Origin: Pseudozyma flocculosa PF-1
Taxonomy: Eukaryota; Basidiomycota; Ustilaginomycetes; Ustilaginales; Ustilaginaceae
DNA length: 64,000 nucleotides
Direction of reading: 5' to 3'
NCBI RefSeq assembly: GCF_000417875.1
Contig: NW_006920877.1
Span: 495,085 to 559,084, forward strand
Of this stretch, positions 1-9,007 are shown one piece after another. The notes under the pieces are model-generated. The model did not search any database. It was given only the letters and a program-made list of their open reading frames with translations, and was not told the DNA's origin. Each line of letters starts with the position of its first letter. Within the stretch, counting starts at the first letter, position 1. The translations under genes were made by a program, and so were the position numbers.

Positions 1-576
1 CAAGCTTGAAATCGATCGCCCCGCCTCGACCTCACCTGTTGGGCCAGGCAGGCCTGCCCGTGGCTGGCTCAGCTCGCCAGCCCAGCAGGCCCCGGCTAGG
101 AAAAAAATCAAACACTCAGCGCCGGAGAGAAAGGGCCTGGCCCTGGCCCTAGCCCTGGGCCTGCTGGCTCGCCAGGAGGCGGCCCCCCGCCCGTCCGCGC
201 CGTTTTGGCCGCCACGCTACCCTGGCGCCTGGGCTCTCTGTAGGCCGGCCGGCGTGGCTGGCTGGCTGGCTCGCCCGTTCAGCCGCCGCCGACGCCTGGC
301 TGCTGCTGGGTTGGGATGCTCGCGCGGGAGGCGGTTTTTTGGGTTGGCTGGCGGTCGACACATCCCCCCCCCTCTACCTTCCGCACCCACGTCCATCGTC
401 CCGACCCTTCCCTTTCCCCGTTCTCTGCGTCTCATCCACCTTCAGCTCTTCGTGCACTACCAGCAGAGGCCGCTCGCATCAGACCTCTGACCTCTGATCC
501 TCGGTTCAACGGGAATCCACACCGCCGACTCGCCGTCCCAGCCAACCCCCCCCCCGCCTTGCAATCACAGACCACC
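1..576 (+). promoter_or_regulatory. Upstream region and 5' leader of NAP1
   Basis: No gene is supported here. The short frames on both strands are proline/arginine/alanine noise. The last 250 bases turn strongly pyrimidine-rich on the + strand, including two C-runs (about 365-372 and 547-556), as is usual for leaders in front of genes in this window. The start of any left-hand neighbour lies outside the window. Confidence 0.6.
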
Positions 577-2286
577 ATGTCCGGCGCTCAGGAGATCGGC
601 AGGTCCAAGGGAGGCGACGCCATCGCCCCGACCCCGCAGAACACCCCTCTCAGCAACGCCCCGCTGACCCGAGAGGCCCTCTCGCGGCCCACTGTCGGAA
701 CCATTGGCGAGGAGGATGAGAGCGCCCAGGGTGAGTCGGTGCGGCGAGCGACGGTCTGGACGTGTGTGGCGGAGGGGCCGATCCGGCCCAGGAGAGGGCT
801 TTGGCTTTCTGTGGGATTTCCTCGCGAGGCATTGGTCCAGGGAGCGTGCTGCAAGGGCGCTCTATCTCGCTCTCGCAGCGCCACTCCTTGTCTGGCCGCC
901 GTCCATTTCAGTGCATGGACCACATGCCGGGAGCCCCGCTCTTGACCCCTCGTTTCGCAAACCGGAGCGGCTCACTGACTTCATCTTCCACCGCTATTCT
1001 TTGGTGTTGACCTCCCGCAGACGTCGCCGCCGCTCTGCAGAGCAACCCTGCCCTCGCCGGCATGATCCAGGACAAGCTGACCAGCCTGGTCGGAAGGTCG
1101 TCGGGCTACATCGAGTCGCTCCCTTCGCACATCAGGCGCCGCGTCGAGGGCCTCAAGGGTGTCCAGGTCGAGCACACCAAGATCGAGGCCGAGTTCCAGA
1201 AGGAGATCCTCGAGCTCGAGAAGAAGTACGCCGAGAAGTACCGCCCGCTCTACGAGCGCCGCGCCGCCATCATCCAGGGCAAGAACGAGCCCAGCGAGGA
1301 CGAGGTCAAGGCCGGCGAGGCCGTCGACCAGGACGACGAGGACGAGGACGAAGAGGAGAAGAAGGAGTCGCTGGCCGCCGCCACCGCCCCCGCCGACGCC
1401 GCCAAGGGCATCCCCGAGTTCTGGCTGACGGCGCTCAAGAACCACATTGCGCTCTCGGAGCTCATCACTGAGCGGGACGAGGAGGCGCTGCGCCACCTCG
1501 TCGATGTCCGCATGAGCTACCTGACCGAGCAGGCCGGCTTCAAGCTCGAGTTCGAGTTTGACTCGGCCAAGAACGAGTTCTTCTCCAACCAGCTCCTCAC
1601 CAAGGCCTACTACTACCAGGACGAGGTCGGATTCTCGGGAGACCTGGTCTACGACCACGCCGAGGGATGCCAGATTGACTGGAAGGAGGACAAGGACCTC
1701 ACCCACAAGATCGAGACCAAGAAGCAGCGCAACAAGAACACCAACCAGACGAGGACAGTGAAGCGCTCGGTTCCCGTCGAGTCGTTCTTCAACTTCTTCT
1801 CGCCGCCCAAGCCCCCCAAGGACGGCGAGATCGAGGACGACGACGCTGACCTCGACGAGTGAGTTCCATCCGACGGATATTGGCCGCGCCCCGCCCTCGC
1901 CCTCGCGACACCCCGCATGTGCAGAGACGGGCGGATCGGGAACGACGCTGACCCCCTGTCTCCTTTCATGGCTTCTTTCGTGTCTTTACCGAACGTGCCT
2001 CCACCCCTGCAGGCTCGACGAGCGCCTGGAGCTCGACTACCAGATCGGCGAGGACCTCAAGGACCGCATCATCCCGCACGCCGTCGACTTCTTCACCGGC
2101 AAGGCGCTGCAGTACGAGGACATGGACGACCTCGACGACGGCGACTTCGAGGACGACGACGACGACGAGGATGAGGACGACTACGACGAGGACCAGCCCG
2201 CCCGCCGCTCGCAGCTCGGCGCGAGCGCCGGATCCCAGCTGGGCGCCAGCGCCGGCTCCCAGCAGCAGGAGTGCAAGCAGCAGTAG
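577..2286 (+). CDS. NAP1: Nucleosome assembly protein 1 (histone H2A-H2B chaperone)
   Basis: Three exons, 577-730, 1021-1858 and 2013-2286, give 421 residues, close to the yeast Nap1 length. Both introns start with GTGAGT and end in CAG, and the frame is kept across both joins. The NAP domain runs from about residue 60 to 370. The long dimerisation helix is visible ([18 protein letters not shown]), as is the family block [20 protein letters not shown] just after the second join. An acidic/lysine insert ([14 protein letters not shown]) sits near residue 145, and a long Asp/Glu tail follows the domain, as expected of a histone chaperone that binds H2A-H2B and shuttles between cytoplasm and nucleus. 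Oddity: after the acidic tail, QLGASAGS is tandemly repeated just before the Gln-rich end. The ATG at 577 is preceded by a good ACC context. The identity is secure; only the exact start is a choice. Confidence 0.95.
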
Positions 2287-3040
2287 GGCGAGAGGGCCCT
2301 TTCAGGGGGGCGAACGACCGCCGTAACGATTCAGCCGGCTACTCATCCATAATCTCGCACGCCATGATGTGCTCGCTTTCTCCGCCACCGTCCTCTCCTC
2401 TCCCATCCTCTCCCGTTGCCGTTCCCGTCCTCGCTAGAGATGCTTTTGTCGCCCTCGTCTCCCCTTTGCCCGGCCCTCTCGGGCTGGGGAAAATGCCTCG
2501 TCAGCTTCGGCCCCACTGGCTGCTCGTCGATCAAATGTTTCATTTCCTCGTTTCTGAAAGCCACTCGGGGTGAGACCAGAGCAGGTGGTGATCACTGGTG
2601 AGCAAGCGTCAAGGTGCTCCAGCTGACTGGCTTTGCTGCGGCCTGCAACGTGTAGGGGAAGGGCAGACGCATCCGGCAGGCCAGCCTTCTGCTCATAGGA
2701 GGGAGGGCTGGATCGAGTGCTCGACTGATCCGGGCCGAACAAAGAGGCGTGGGGAAACTCTGTTCCCTGCTGCTCGTCCATGTGCACAGAAGCGAGCAGG
2801 AGCGCCAGCACAATCTTGAATATGCTGTTATGCCACGCCTCCACCGTGGAGACACCGATCAGGGCTGAAGTCGGAAAAGGTGAGAAGGTCCATGGCTATC
2901 CATTCACTCGTGACGCGGAAGGAAGCGGAAAAAACAAGCAGAGCGAGGCGGGCAACGAGTACAGAAGACGGACAAAGAGGCTGGAGATGGAGGCTGGGGC
3001 TGGGGCAGCGGCAGGGGCAAGAGTGAGAGGCGACGGCAAT
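2287..3040. other. Convergent 3' intergenic region (NAP1 / lyase)
   Basis: This 754-base stretch lies between two convergent genes and presumably holds both 3' untranslated regions. The frames crossing it have no recognisable protein features. No RNA gene or repeat of note was seen. Confidence 0.6.
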
Positions 3041-4813
3041 CTAGACGAGGTAGAGGGTATCAATGAACCGGCTCGCCAGCTCGCCAATGACCATGCCGGC
3101 ACTGACGCCCGTTCCAAGACCGTAGAGGGCCTTCATGCTGCCCTCCTTTCCTCCCTCCTTTTTGCCGGCCTTCTTGCGGGCCTCGGCCGTCACTTGCTTG
3201 AGGTCGCTGATGAACTCGTCAACGACGGGGACAGTCAGTCGGGTGACGGCGATGTGGATGGCGGAAATGTCGCCGCTGAGGCCGTTCATGTGCCAGCCGC
3301 GCGCCGACATGCCGTCGCCGACGTCGTAGATCGACACCGTGGTGCCGGGCCGCGATGCAAACGCGACGACGCTGACGAGCGGCTTGCCGAGGACGTAGAG
3401 GTCCGGCACCTCTGTCTCGATGCGCGAGGCGATCGTCTTGGCGGCGCCGACAATGTCGCGGCAGCTCTGGGTGTAGCCCGATTCGCCCAGCTTCATCATG
3501 GCCGTCCAGGTGCCCGCGATGATGCTGCCCGGCCGCGAGCCCGAGAGCGTCGGGGTGGCGTAGACGCCGCCCGGCCAGTCGGTCTTGACGTAGTACTGGA
3601 AGCGACGCAGCTCGCTGGTGCGGTAGAGGATCGTCGAGAGGCCCTTTGGCCCGAAGCCGTACTTGTGCGTGTCGCACGAGATCGACGTGACGCCCTCGAC
3701 GCGGAAGTCGAACGGCTCCGAGGGGAAGCCGGCCTTTTCGAGGAAGGGGACGAGGAAGGAGCCGAGGCAGCAGTCGACGTGGAGGAGGATGTTGTGCTTC
3801 TTGGCGAGCACGCCGAGCGAAGGGATGTCGTCGATGACGCCGTCGGGGAAGTTGGGCGCGGAGCCGACGAGGCCAATCGTGTTGCGGTTGATGGCGCGCG
3901 CGACGCGGCCCAGCTTGACCTTTCGCGTGACGGGGTCGACGGGGATGTGGTGGATCTTGATGCCAAAGTAGGTCGACGCCTTGTCAAAGGCGGCGTGGAC
4001 GCTGACGGGCACGACGAGCTCGGGCTCGGTGATGCCCTTGGTGCGGCGGCCCCACTCGCGCATGGCGAGGCAGGCGAGGAGGATCGACTCGGTACCGCCG
4101 GACGACGTCGCACCCGCCCCGGTCTCGGGGGCGTTGTACATGCGCAGCGCCATCTGGACCACCTCGGCTTCCATCTTGCGCACGCCGGGGAAGACGTCGG
4201 GGTGGAGCGGGTTGGTGAGCAGAAAGGCCTTGATCGTCTCGCTGACGAGGTCGCTGAGGTCGTCGCCGCCATGGTACACGGCGCCGGACACTTTTCCGTC
4301 CTTCCACACCGACTGCCCGTCCCGCATCTGCCACAAGGTGGCGACGGTGTTGGCATCGACGCCGCCGGCCTCCATCTTCTGCAGCTTTGCGAGCTCGGAG
4401 CGGAGCCACTCGGTCTCCTTGCCGAGCACGGGCAGGCGGTGTTGCGATTCGATGTGCTTGGGACGCGGCACGATCTTTGCCTCCACGTCCTTCATGGCAT
4501 CGCGGAGTTCCCTATTGACCTTGCGCTTGGCAGCAGGCGTCTTGAGGAGGAGGGCGAACGCACGAGCCGAGATGGCGCGGTAGACCTGGTGGAGGCTGGC
4601 GGTGAGGCCGTAGACCTTGAGGTGCCGGAGGAGGCGGTCCAGGTAGCGCACGACGACGACGAGGAACACGGCGGTCCTGGCGTTGTCGTAGGTGAGGGCC
4701 AGCTGCAGCCAAGCGAGGGCGAGGCTGGCGACGCCACCCTTGTTGGAGTTGCGCCCGGAGCGCGAAGCCTGTATGGCCCGCGCTGGGGCCGGAGCCTTTG
4801 CAGCCGCAGCCAT
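3041..4813 (-). CDS. DPL1: Sphingosine-1-phosphate lyase (PLP enzyme, ER membrane)
   Basis: A single-exon gene of 590 residues, nearly the same length as yeast Dpl1. It cleaves phosphorylated long-chain bases to a fatty aldehyde and phosphoethanolamine, the exit step of sphingolipid breakdown. Near the N-terminus is a hydrophobic segment (about residues 45-65, ARTAVFLVVVVRYLDRLL) that fits the single membrane anchor of the family. The group II PLP-decarboxylase-type fold follows, with the TSSGGTES phosphate-binding loop and HVDCCLGSF. The PLP-binding lysine is in SCDTHKYGFGPKG at residue 384. The reading frame stays open upstream to 5080, but that extension is low-complexity, so I chose the ATG at 4813 followed by MAAAAKAPAPAR. 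One further in-frame upstream methionine is possible. The gene is divergent from the BZW gene across about 680 bases. Confidence 0.95.
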   Translation of the reverse strand: MAAAAKAPAPARAIQASRSGRNSNKGGVASLALAWLQLALTYDNARTAVFLVVVVRYLDRLLRHLKVYGLTASLHQVYRAISARAFALLLKTPAAKRKVNRELRDAMKDVEAKIVPRPKHIESQHRLPVLGKETEWLRSELAKLQKMEAGGVDANTVATLWQMRDGQSVWKDGKVSGAVYHGGDDLSDLVSETIKAFLLTNPLHPDVFPGVRKMEAEVVQMALRMYNAPETGAGATSSGGTESILLACLAMREWGRRTKGITEPELVVPVSVHAAFDKASTYFGIKIHHIPVDPVTRKVKLGRVARAINRNTIGLVGSAPNFPDGVIDDIPSLGVLAKKHNILLHVDCCLGSFLVPFLEKAGFPSEPFDFRVEGVTSISCDTHKYGFGPKGLSTILYRTSELRRFQYYVKTDWPGGVYATPTLSGSRPGSIIAGTWTAMMKLGESGYTQSCRDIVGAAKTIASRIETEVPDLYVLGKPLVSVVAFASRPGTTVSIYDVGDGMSARGWHMNGLSGDISAIHIAVTRLTVPVVDEFISDLKQVTAEARKKAGKKEGGKEGSMKALYGLGTGVSAGMVIGELASRFIDTLYLV

Positions 4814-5489
4814 GGCGAAGAAGCGGCGATAGTTTGAAGCGAAGCGGGAGAGTGTCTCTCGGAGACGGAGGATACGTCTAGGCCCGGTCAATGGGAGGGA
4901 TGCGATGAGTTCGAGAGGAAGCTCGGACGGAGGGGGAGGTGGCGTCATGAACCGAGGGCTCCCGCCAACCCCCCGGCAACGTGTGCCAGCCAAACTGCCG
5001 AAGCCGAATAGACTTTCCGGGGGGCCGTCCTCGCTGCCCGGACCCCTGAATCTCCGGTTCCCGACTGCCGAGTTAGGCAATCCAGCCCGCCCCCTACGGC
5101 TGAGCGGGTGATCGCCTGGAGACAGAGAATCTGCGCTCGACGGCCTGGCTTCGGTGCCGCGCTCTCAGCCACACAGCCCACAGGCAGGCGGCGACCCTCG
5201 AATCCCTCAACCCCCTTGCGCAAGGCTACAGGCCAGGCTGCTGGCCCAACCGACCCTGACCAGGCTGACCGACCGCCAACACCTTGCTTCACCTCTCCGT
5301 ACCATCACCAATCACCACCACTCATTCCAACGCCTCGGCATCGCCAATCCCGTGCCCTTTTCACGTCCTCCTACCTCGAACCAGAGACAGGACCAAGCAA
5401 CACCTCGCCCTTCGGAATCCACTTGCCGAAACACCTCCCCCTTTCCCCCTCTCTGTTGAAGACTCCTCGTCTCGACCCTGCACCCGTTC
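4814..5489. promoter_or_regulatory. Divergent promoter, lyase (-) and BZW protein (+)
   Basis: This 676-base stretch separates two divergently transcribed start codons. The right third (about 5230-5480) is C/T-rich on the + strand and is probably the leader of the BZW gene. No TATA box or recognisable operator was found. Confidence 0.55.
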
Positions 5490-6788
5490 ATGTCCTCTAC
5501 GCCCACAGGCACCGCGCCGACAGGTAACACCAAGCCCGCGCTAACGGGCGCAAAGATCAAGCAGCGCAAGGGCGTCGTCAAGTCCCAGGCCAAGTTCGAA
5601 CCCGAAGTTTTCCGCGACGCCCTCTACAAGCACCTCGAAGGCATCAGCCCCGAGGACTGGGACGCCTTTGCCACCGCGCTCGACAAGGCGGGCAACACGC
5701 TCGAGTACCGCAAGTATGCCGACCCGCTGTTTGAGATCCTCATTGTAGGCGGCATCCTCGCCCCCGGCGGCGCCTTTGTCGATGACGGCGCGCCGCCCAG
5801 CCCCTTCTCCATCGCTGGCGCAAAGAGCGACAAGCTCGAGGATGTCAAGCCCTTTGTCGACGTCCTCGAGAAGCTCATCCGACGCTACAAGTTCCTCCAG
5901 CGACCCCTCGAGGAGTCGACCCTCAACGGCATCCTCCAGTACGTCAACCGCTACGAGGTCGAGCAGAGGAACAAGCTCGCCGTCGCCACCGCCCTCATGA
6001 TTCAGCAGGGGCTCGCCTCGGCCAGCGTCCTCTCGACGCTGCAAAAGGACCACCTGGCCAAGGACGACCTCGCCATCAGCTTCATCGACCTCGTCTTCCG
6101 CACCTACCTCGTCGACCAGACCATGGACCACCTTGCCAGCTCCCTCCGCAAGGGCGGCGTCCGCAACTGGCTCCTCTTCTTCCCCCAGACCAAGCGCGAC
6201 CAGCCCAACATTGTCGCGTCGCACTTCAGGAGCGCCGAGGTCGGCCTGCCCCAGGTCGCCGAGTACTGGCAGAAGCGCCAGCAGAAGGACATCCGCGACC
6301 AGACCGTCGCCCGCCTCGGCGAGATGGTGTCGTCGGACGAGGACGCCGCCTCGATCCCCGAGGTCGTCGAGTTCCTCCAGGCGCAGATGAAGTCGGCCGG
6401 TGTCGGCCCCGAGGACTTTGTGCCGTTCATCTGGGAGGGCCTGATGAAGGCCGTCGACTGGAGCGTCCGCCAGGACCAGCTCGAGGGCGCGGTGCTCAAG
6501 GAGCTGAAGAAGGACTGCCCCATCCTCGAGCCGTTCTGCAGCAGCGCACGCGCCCAGATCTCGCTCATCAACAGCATCCAGCTCTTTTGCTATGCCGACA
6601 CGCGCGTCATCAAGAGCTTCCCCAAGATTCTCCAGACGCTCTACAACGGCGACGTCATCTCGGACGACGCCATCCTCTACTGGGCCCAGAAGGGCGCCAA
6701 GGCGCAGGGCAAGGCCCACTTCCTCAAGGCGTGCGAGCCCCTCATTCGCTTCCTGCAGGAGGACGACGATGACGAGGACGAGGAGTAG
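5490..6788 (+). CDS. eIF5-mimic protein / BZW (W2-domain translation regulator)
   Basis: An uninterrupted frame of 432 residues matches the BZW1/BZW2 (5MP) family in length (about 420 in animals) and sequence, including the N-terminal blocks QRKGVVKSQAKFEPEVFRDA and LEYRKYADPLFEILIVGGIL. The C-terminal part, about residues 260-420, is the W2 (eIF5C) HEAT-type domain with SLINSIQLFCYADTRVIKSF and ILYWAQKGAKAQGKAHFL. It ends in an acidic tail (DDDDEDEE), which in this family contacts eIF2beta/eIF3c. Known role: it competes with eIF5 and so affects start-codon choice. S. cerevisiae lacks this family while many basidiomycetes keep it (general knowledge, not checked here). There is no intron. The start at 5490 is the first in-frame ATG after the pyrimidine-rich leader. 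Confidence 0.93.
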   Translation: MSSTPTGTAPTGNTKPALTGAKIKQRKGVVKSQAKFEPEVFRDALYKHLEGISPEDWDAFATALDKAGNTLEYRKYADPLFEILIVGGILAPGGAFVDDGAPPSPFSIAGAKSDKLEDVKPFVDVLEKLIRRYKFLQRPLEESTLNGILQYVNRYEVEQRNKLAVATALMIQQGLASASVLSTLQKDHLAKDDLAISFIDLVFRTYLVDQTMDHLASSLRKGGVRNWLLFFPQTKRDQPNIVASHFRSAEVGLPQVAEYWQKRQQKDIRDQTVARLGEMVSSDEDAASIPEVVEFLQAQMKSAGVGPEDFVPFIWEGLMKAVDWSVRQDQLEGAVLKELKKDCPILEPFCSSARAQISLINSIQLFCYADTRVIKSFPKILQTLYNGDVISDDAILYWAQKGAKAQGKAHFLKACEPLIRFLQEDDDDEDEE

Positions 6789-7455
6789 GAAGGCGCTGGG
6801 CGCGAAAGGGGGGCGGAGAAATAAAGATCTCACGAGAGGCGGATGAGAAGAGACAAGTTGACAGGTGCGACGATGTCGTCGGCGAGGCGGAGCGGGGCGC
6901 GGCGGTTCCCACGCGATCGTCTGGCTTTCCCTTCCCGAGGATGGGCGGCGCACACACGGCGGGCGGCCTCATCTGTACCTCGCCGCGATCCGATCATCGA
7001 GCCGGCCAGCTGCAGTCGCACGGATACCTCGCCGGGGTGTTGGCGGCTTGCACAAATGTACATAGGAAGACTGGCGGTCAGCACGTCGAGCTTCCCAAAA
7101 TGCGATTCATTGACCCAGGCTGCCGTTGTCGAGGCGTTGCGATCGAGTATTAACTGAAGCGATAGGTAGACCAGGCCTGGCTGAGAGGCCAAGGCCCTGT
7201 AGCAGGCAGGCCAGCAAGCAGGTGCACGAGCCAACGTGGAGCGCCAGCGAGAGGGTGCAGCTGGAAGGTGGAATTTCTGCGCTGGCAACTCAAGGCGCGC
7301 TCTAGGCCGGATCCCCACCTCCGCTCGCCAGGCTTGCCTTCCTTGCAAGACCCTTGACGCTTCCCCCTCCCGCTCCCCCTCACCCTCCTTTATCTCCTCT
7401 TCATCACTCGGCCCATCCTAAATCCTCTCATCGACGAGGGACAAGCACTGCAAAG
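6789..7455. promoter_or_regulatory. Region between the BZW gene and SPC3
   Basis: These 667 bases lie between two tandem + strand genes. The left part should be the BZW 3' end (an AATAAA-like AAATAAAG occurs near 6820). The last 110 bases before 7455 are C/T-rich and look like the SPC3 leader. No additional gene is seen. Confidence 0.55.
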
Positions 7456-8509
7456 ATGCACAGGTACGCAATCGACTCGCCTCGCTACGCCATGCTCCTT
7501 TGAGGTTCCGTCGGACGGGGACTGACCAGCTTGATGCTGCTGCACCTCGGTCCCGGCCTGATGCTCGCAGCTCACTACAACGGCTCAACTCGGTCTTTGC
7601 ACTGGCCACATCCGTGCTCCTCTGCCTGCTGGCCATCATCGACACCATGTCCACGCCCCGCCGCAACCCGACGGGATCAGTGGCCATCAAGAGTCTCGAG
7701 ACGTGAGTGGCCGGCGCCTGGCCGAGTTTGCGCGAGACGGTAACCTGGCCGCCGCCACCGCCGCTACTGCTGACCCTGGCACTGCACATACGTCCCTCTT
7801 CCTTGACTTTTGCCCCCACAGCGTATCGGGACGGGCCATCTGGCACATGGACCGACGCACGCAGGACTACATTGTCACCTCGTTCGACATCCAGGCCAAC
7901 TTTACCGACCTGTTCAGGTGGAACACCAAGCAGGTCTTTGTCTCGCTCGTCGCAGAGTACCAGGATGCCAAAAACGTACGTGGACCCGGCCTCACCCTGT
8001 CCCCTCTGTTGCCCTGGCCCTCGGATGTCGGGAAACTGACGTTGCGTTTCATGGGGGCGTCCTGAGCAGCAAAGCAACTCGGTCGTCATCTGGGATCGGA
8101 TCCTGCGCACGCCCTCGAGCGCCTACGTCGACCTGCAGGACGAGCAGAACAAGTACGGATTCAGAGAAGTGTCAAAGTCGTTTGGGTACGTTCTGTCCTT
8201 GTCTCCCGTCCTCCCCTCCGCCTTCCATCCGCAGCTCATCCTCTGGGAACCTACGAACACTCACTCACCGCTCTCTCCCTTGCTTCCTTCCTGCCGCCGT
8301 GACGGAACAGGGGCATCGACACGACTCGGTTCACGTTAAAGTGGAACGTGATGCCCAAAGTGGGCCAGCTGCACTACGGCAACGAGTTCGCCTCGTCGGC
8401 CCTCAAGATCCCCAGCAAGGTCGTAGAGGTGCCCGCCTCGTCGGCCGAAGGCGGCGCCGCATCCTCGCCAAAGAAGGTCAAGCAAAAGGTCAGACAGATG
8501 TACTACTGA
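7456..8509 (+). CDS. SPC3: Signal peptidase complex subunit 3 (SPCS3/Spc3)
   Basis: Five exons, 7456-7463, 7571-7702, 7822-7975, 8067-8185 and 8311-8509, give 203 residues (about 180 in yeast and animals). The first coding exon is only 8 nt. Spliced, the protein begins MHSSLQRLNSVFALATSV, the conserved Spc22/25 N-terminus, and continues as a single membrane segment (about residues 8-30) with a lumenal domain. Family motifs are FDIQANFTDLFRWNTKQVFV, then KNQQSNSVVIWDRIL across the third join, and TLKWNVMPKVGQL. It is an ER-membrane subunit of the signal peptidase complex and is thought to position substrates for Sec11. The acceptor at 8066 rather than 8069 was chosen because it restores the spacing seen in other family members. 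The last 45 residues (Ser/Lys-rich, ending KVRQMYY) extend past the usual end. Confidence 0.9.
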
Positions 8510-9007
8510 GCCGCCGCCGTCGCCCGGCGAGCGCCAAGGGAGCCTCCTTCCTGCCTGGCTGCTCCCGCGCGCAGTCGCTGCTTTGTCACCGCGCACGCGC
8601 GACAGGAGCGATAGTGATCCTCGCGGACCCAACTACATTGCCCAGATAGACACGACACGACGCGACACAGACGCGATGGACGACGACGGAGCATCGAGCT
8701 GGGTTATCGTCGTGCAGGGAGCGGCGCCTTTATCGTCTTAGCTGCCGAGGTTTCGAGAGAGTTACAGGTAGGTCGAGTCGGAGCAGAGGCAAGGCCACGA
8801 TCGCAGGTCGGCGACAACGACGTGGCCGCCGTCGAGGATGCGACGAGCGGCGGGGCAAGAGCAGGCAGGCAGGAGGGCGACGAAGAGCGGGAGAGGTCCC
8901 CTGCGCGGTCAGAACGGCGCTGCGATCCCTCCTCGACCTCGCCTCGATCAAGACCAACGACCAAGCAAACGGGGGAGAGAGAGGCAGCGCAAGCGACCCT
9001 CGGATCT
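8510..9007. other. Convergent 3' region (SPC3 / Net1-like gene)
   Basis: These 498 bases lie between convergent genes and have no supported coding sequence. One point matters for the right-hand gene. Its stop codon overlaps a GTAAAG that could be a splice donor (minus strand, near 9010), so a short terminal exon here cannot be excluded. Confidence 0.5.

Noticed and set aside
2780..4837. A 685-codon + strand frame opposite the sphingosine-1-phosphate lyase
   Set aside because: It is antisense shadow of a clear PLP enzyme; composition is Asp/Arg/Gly-rich and motif-free.
4814..5080. Upstream extension of the lyase frame to 5080
   Set aside because: The added residues are low-complexity and exceed the family N-terminus; the ATG at 4813 gives the usual length.
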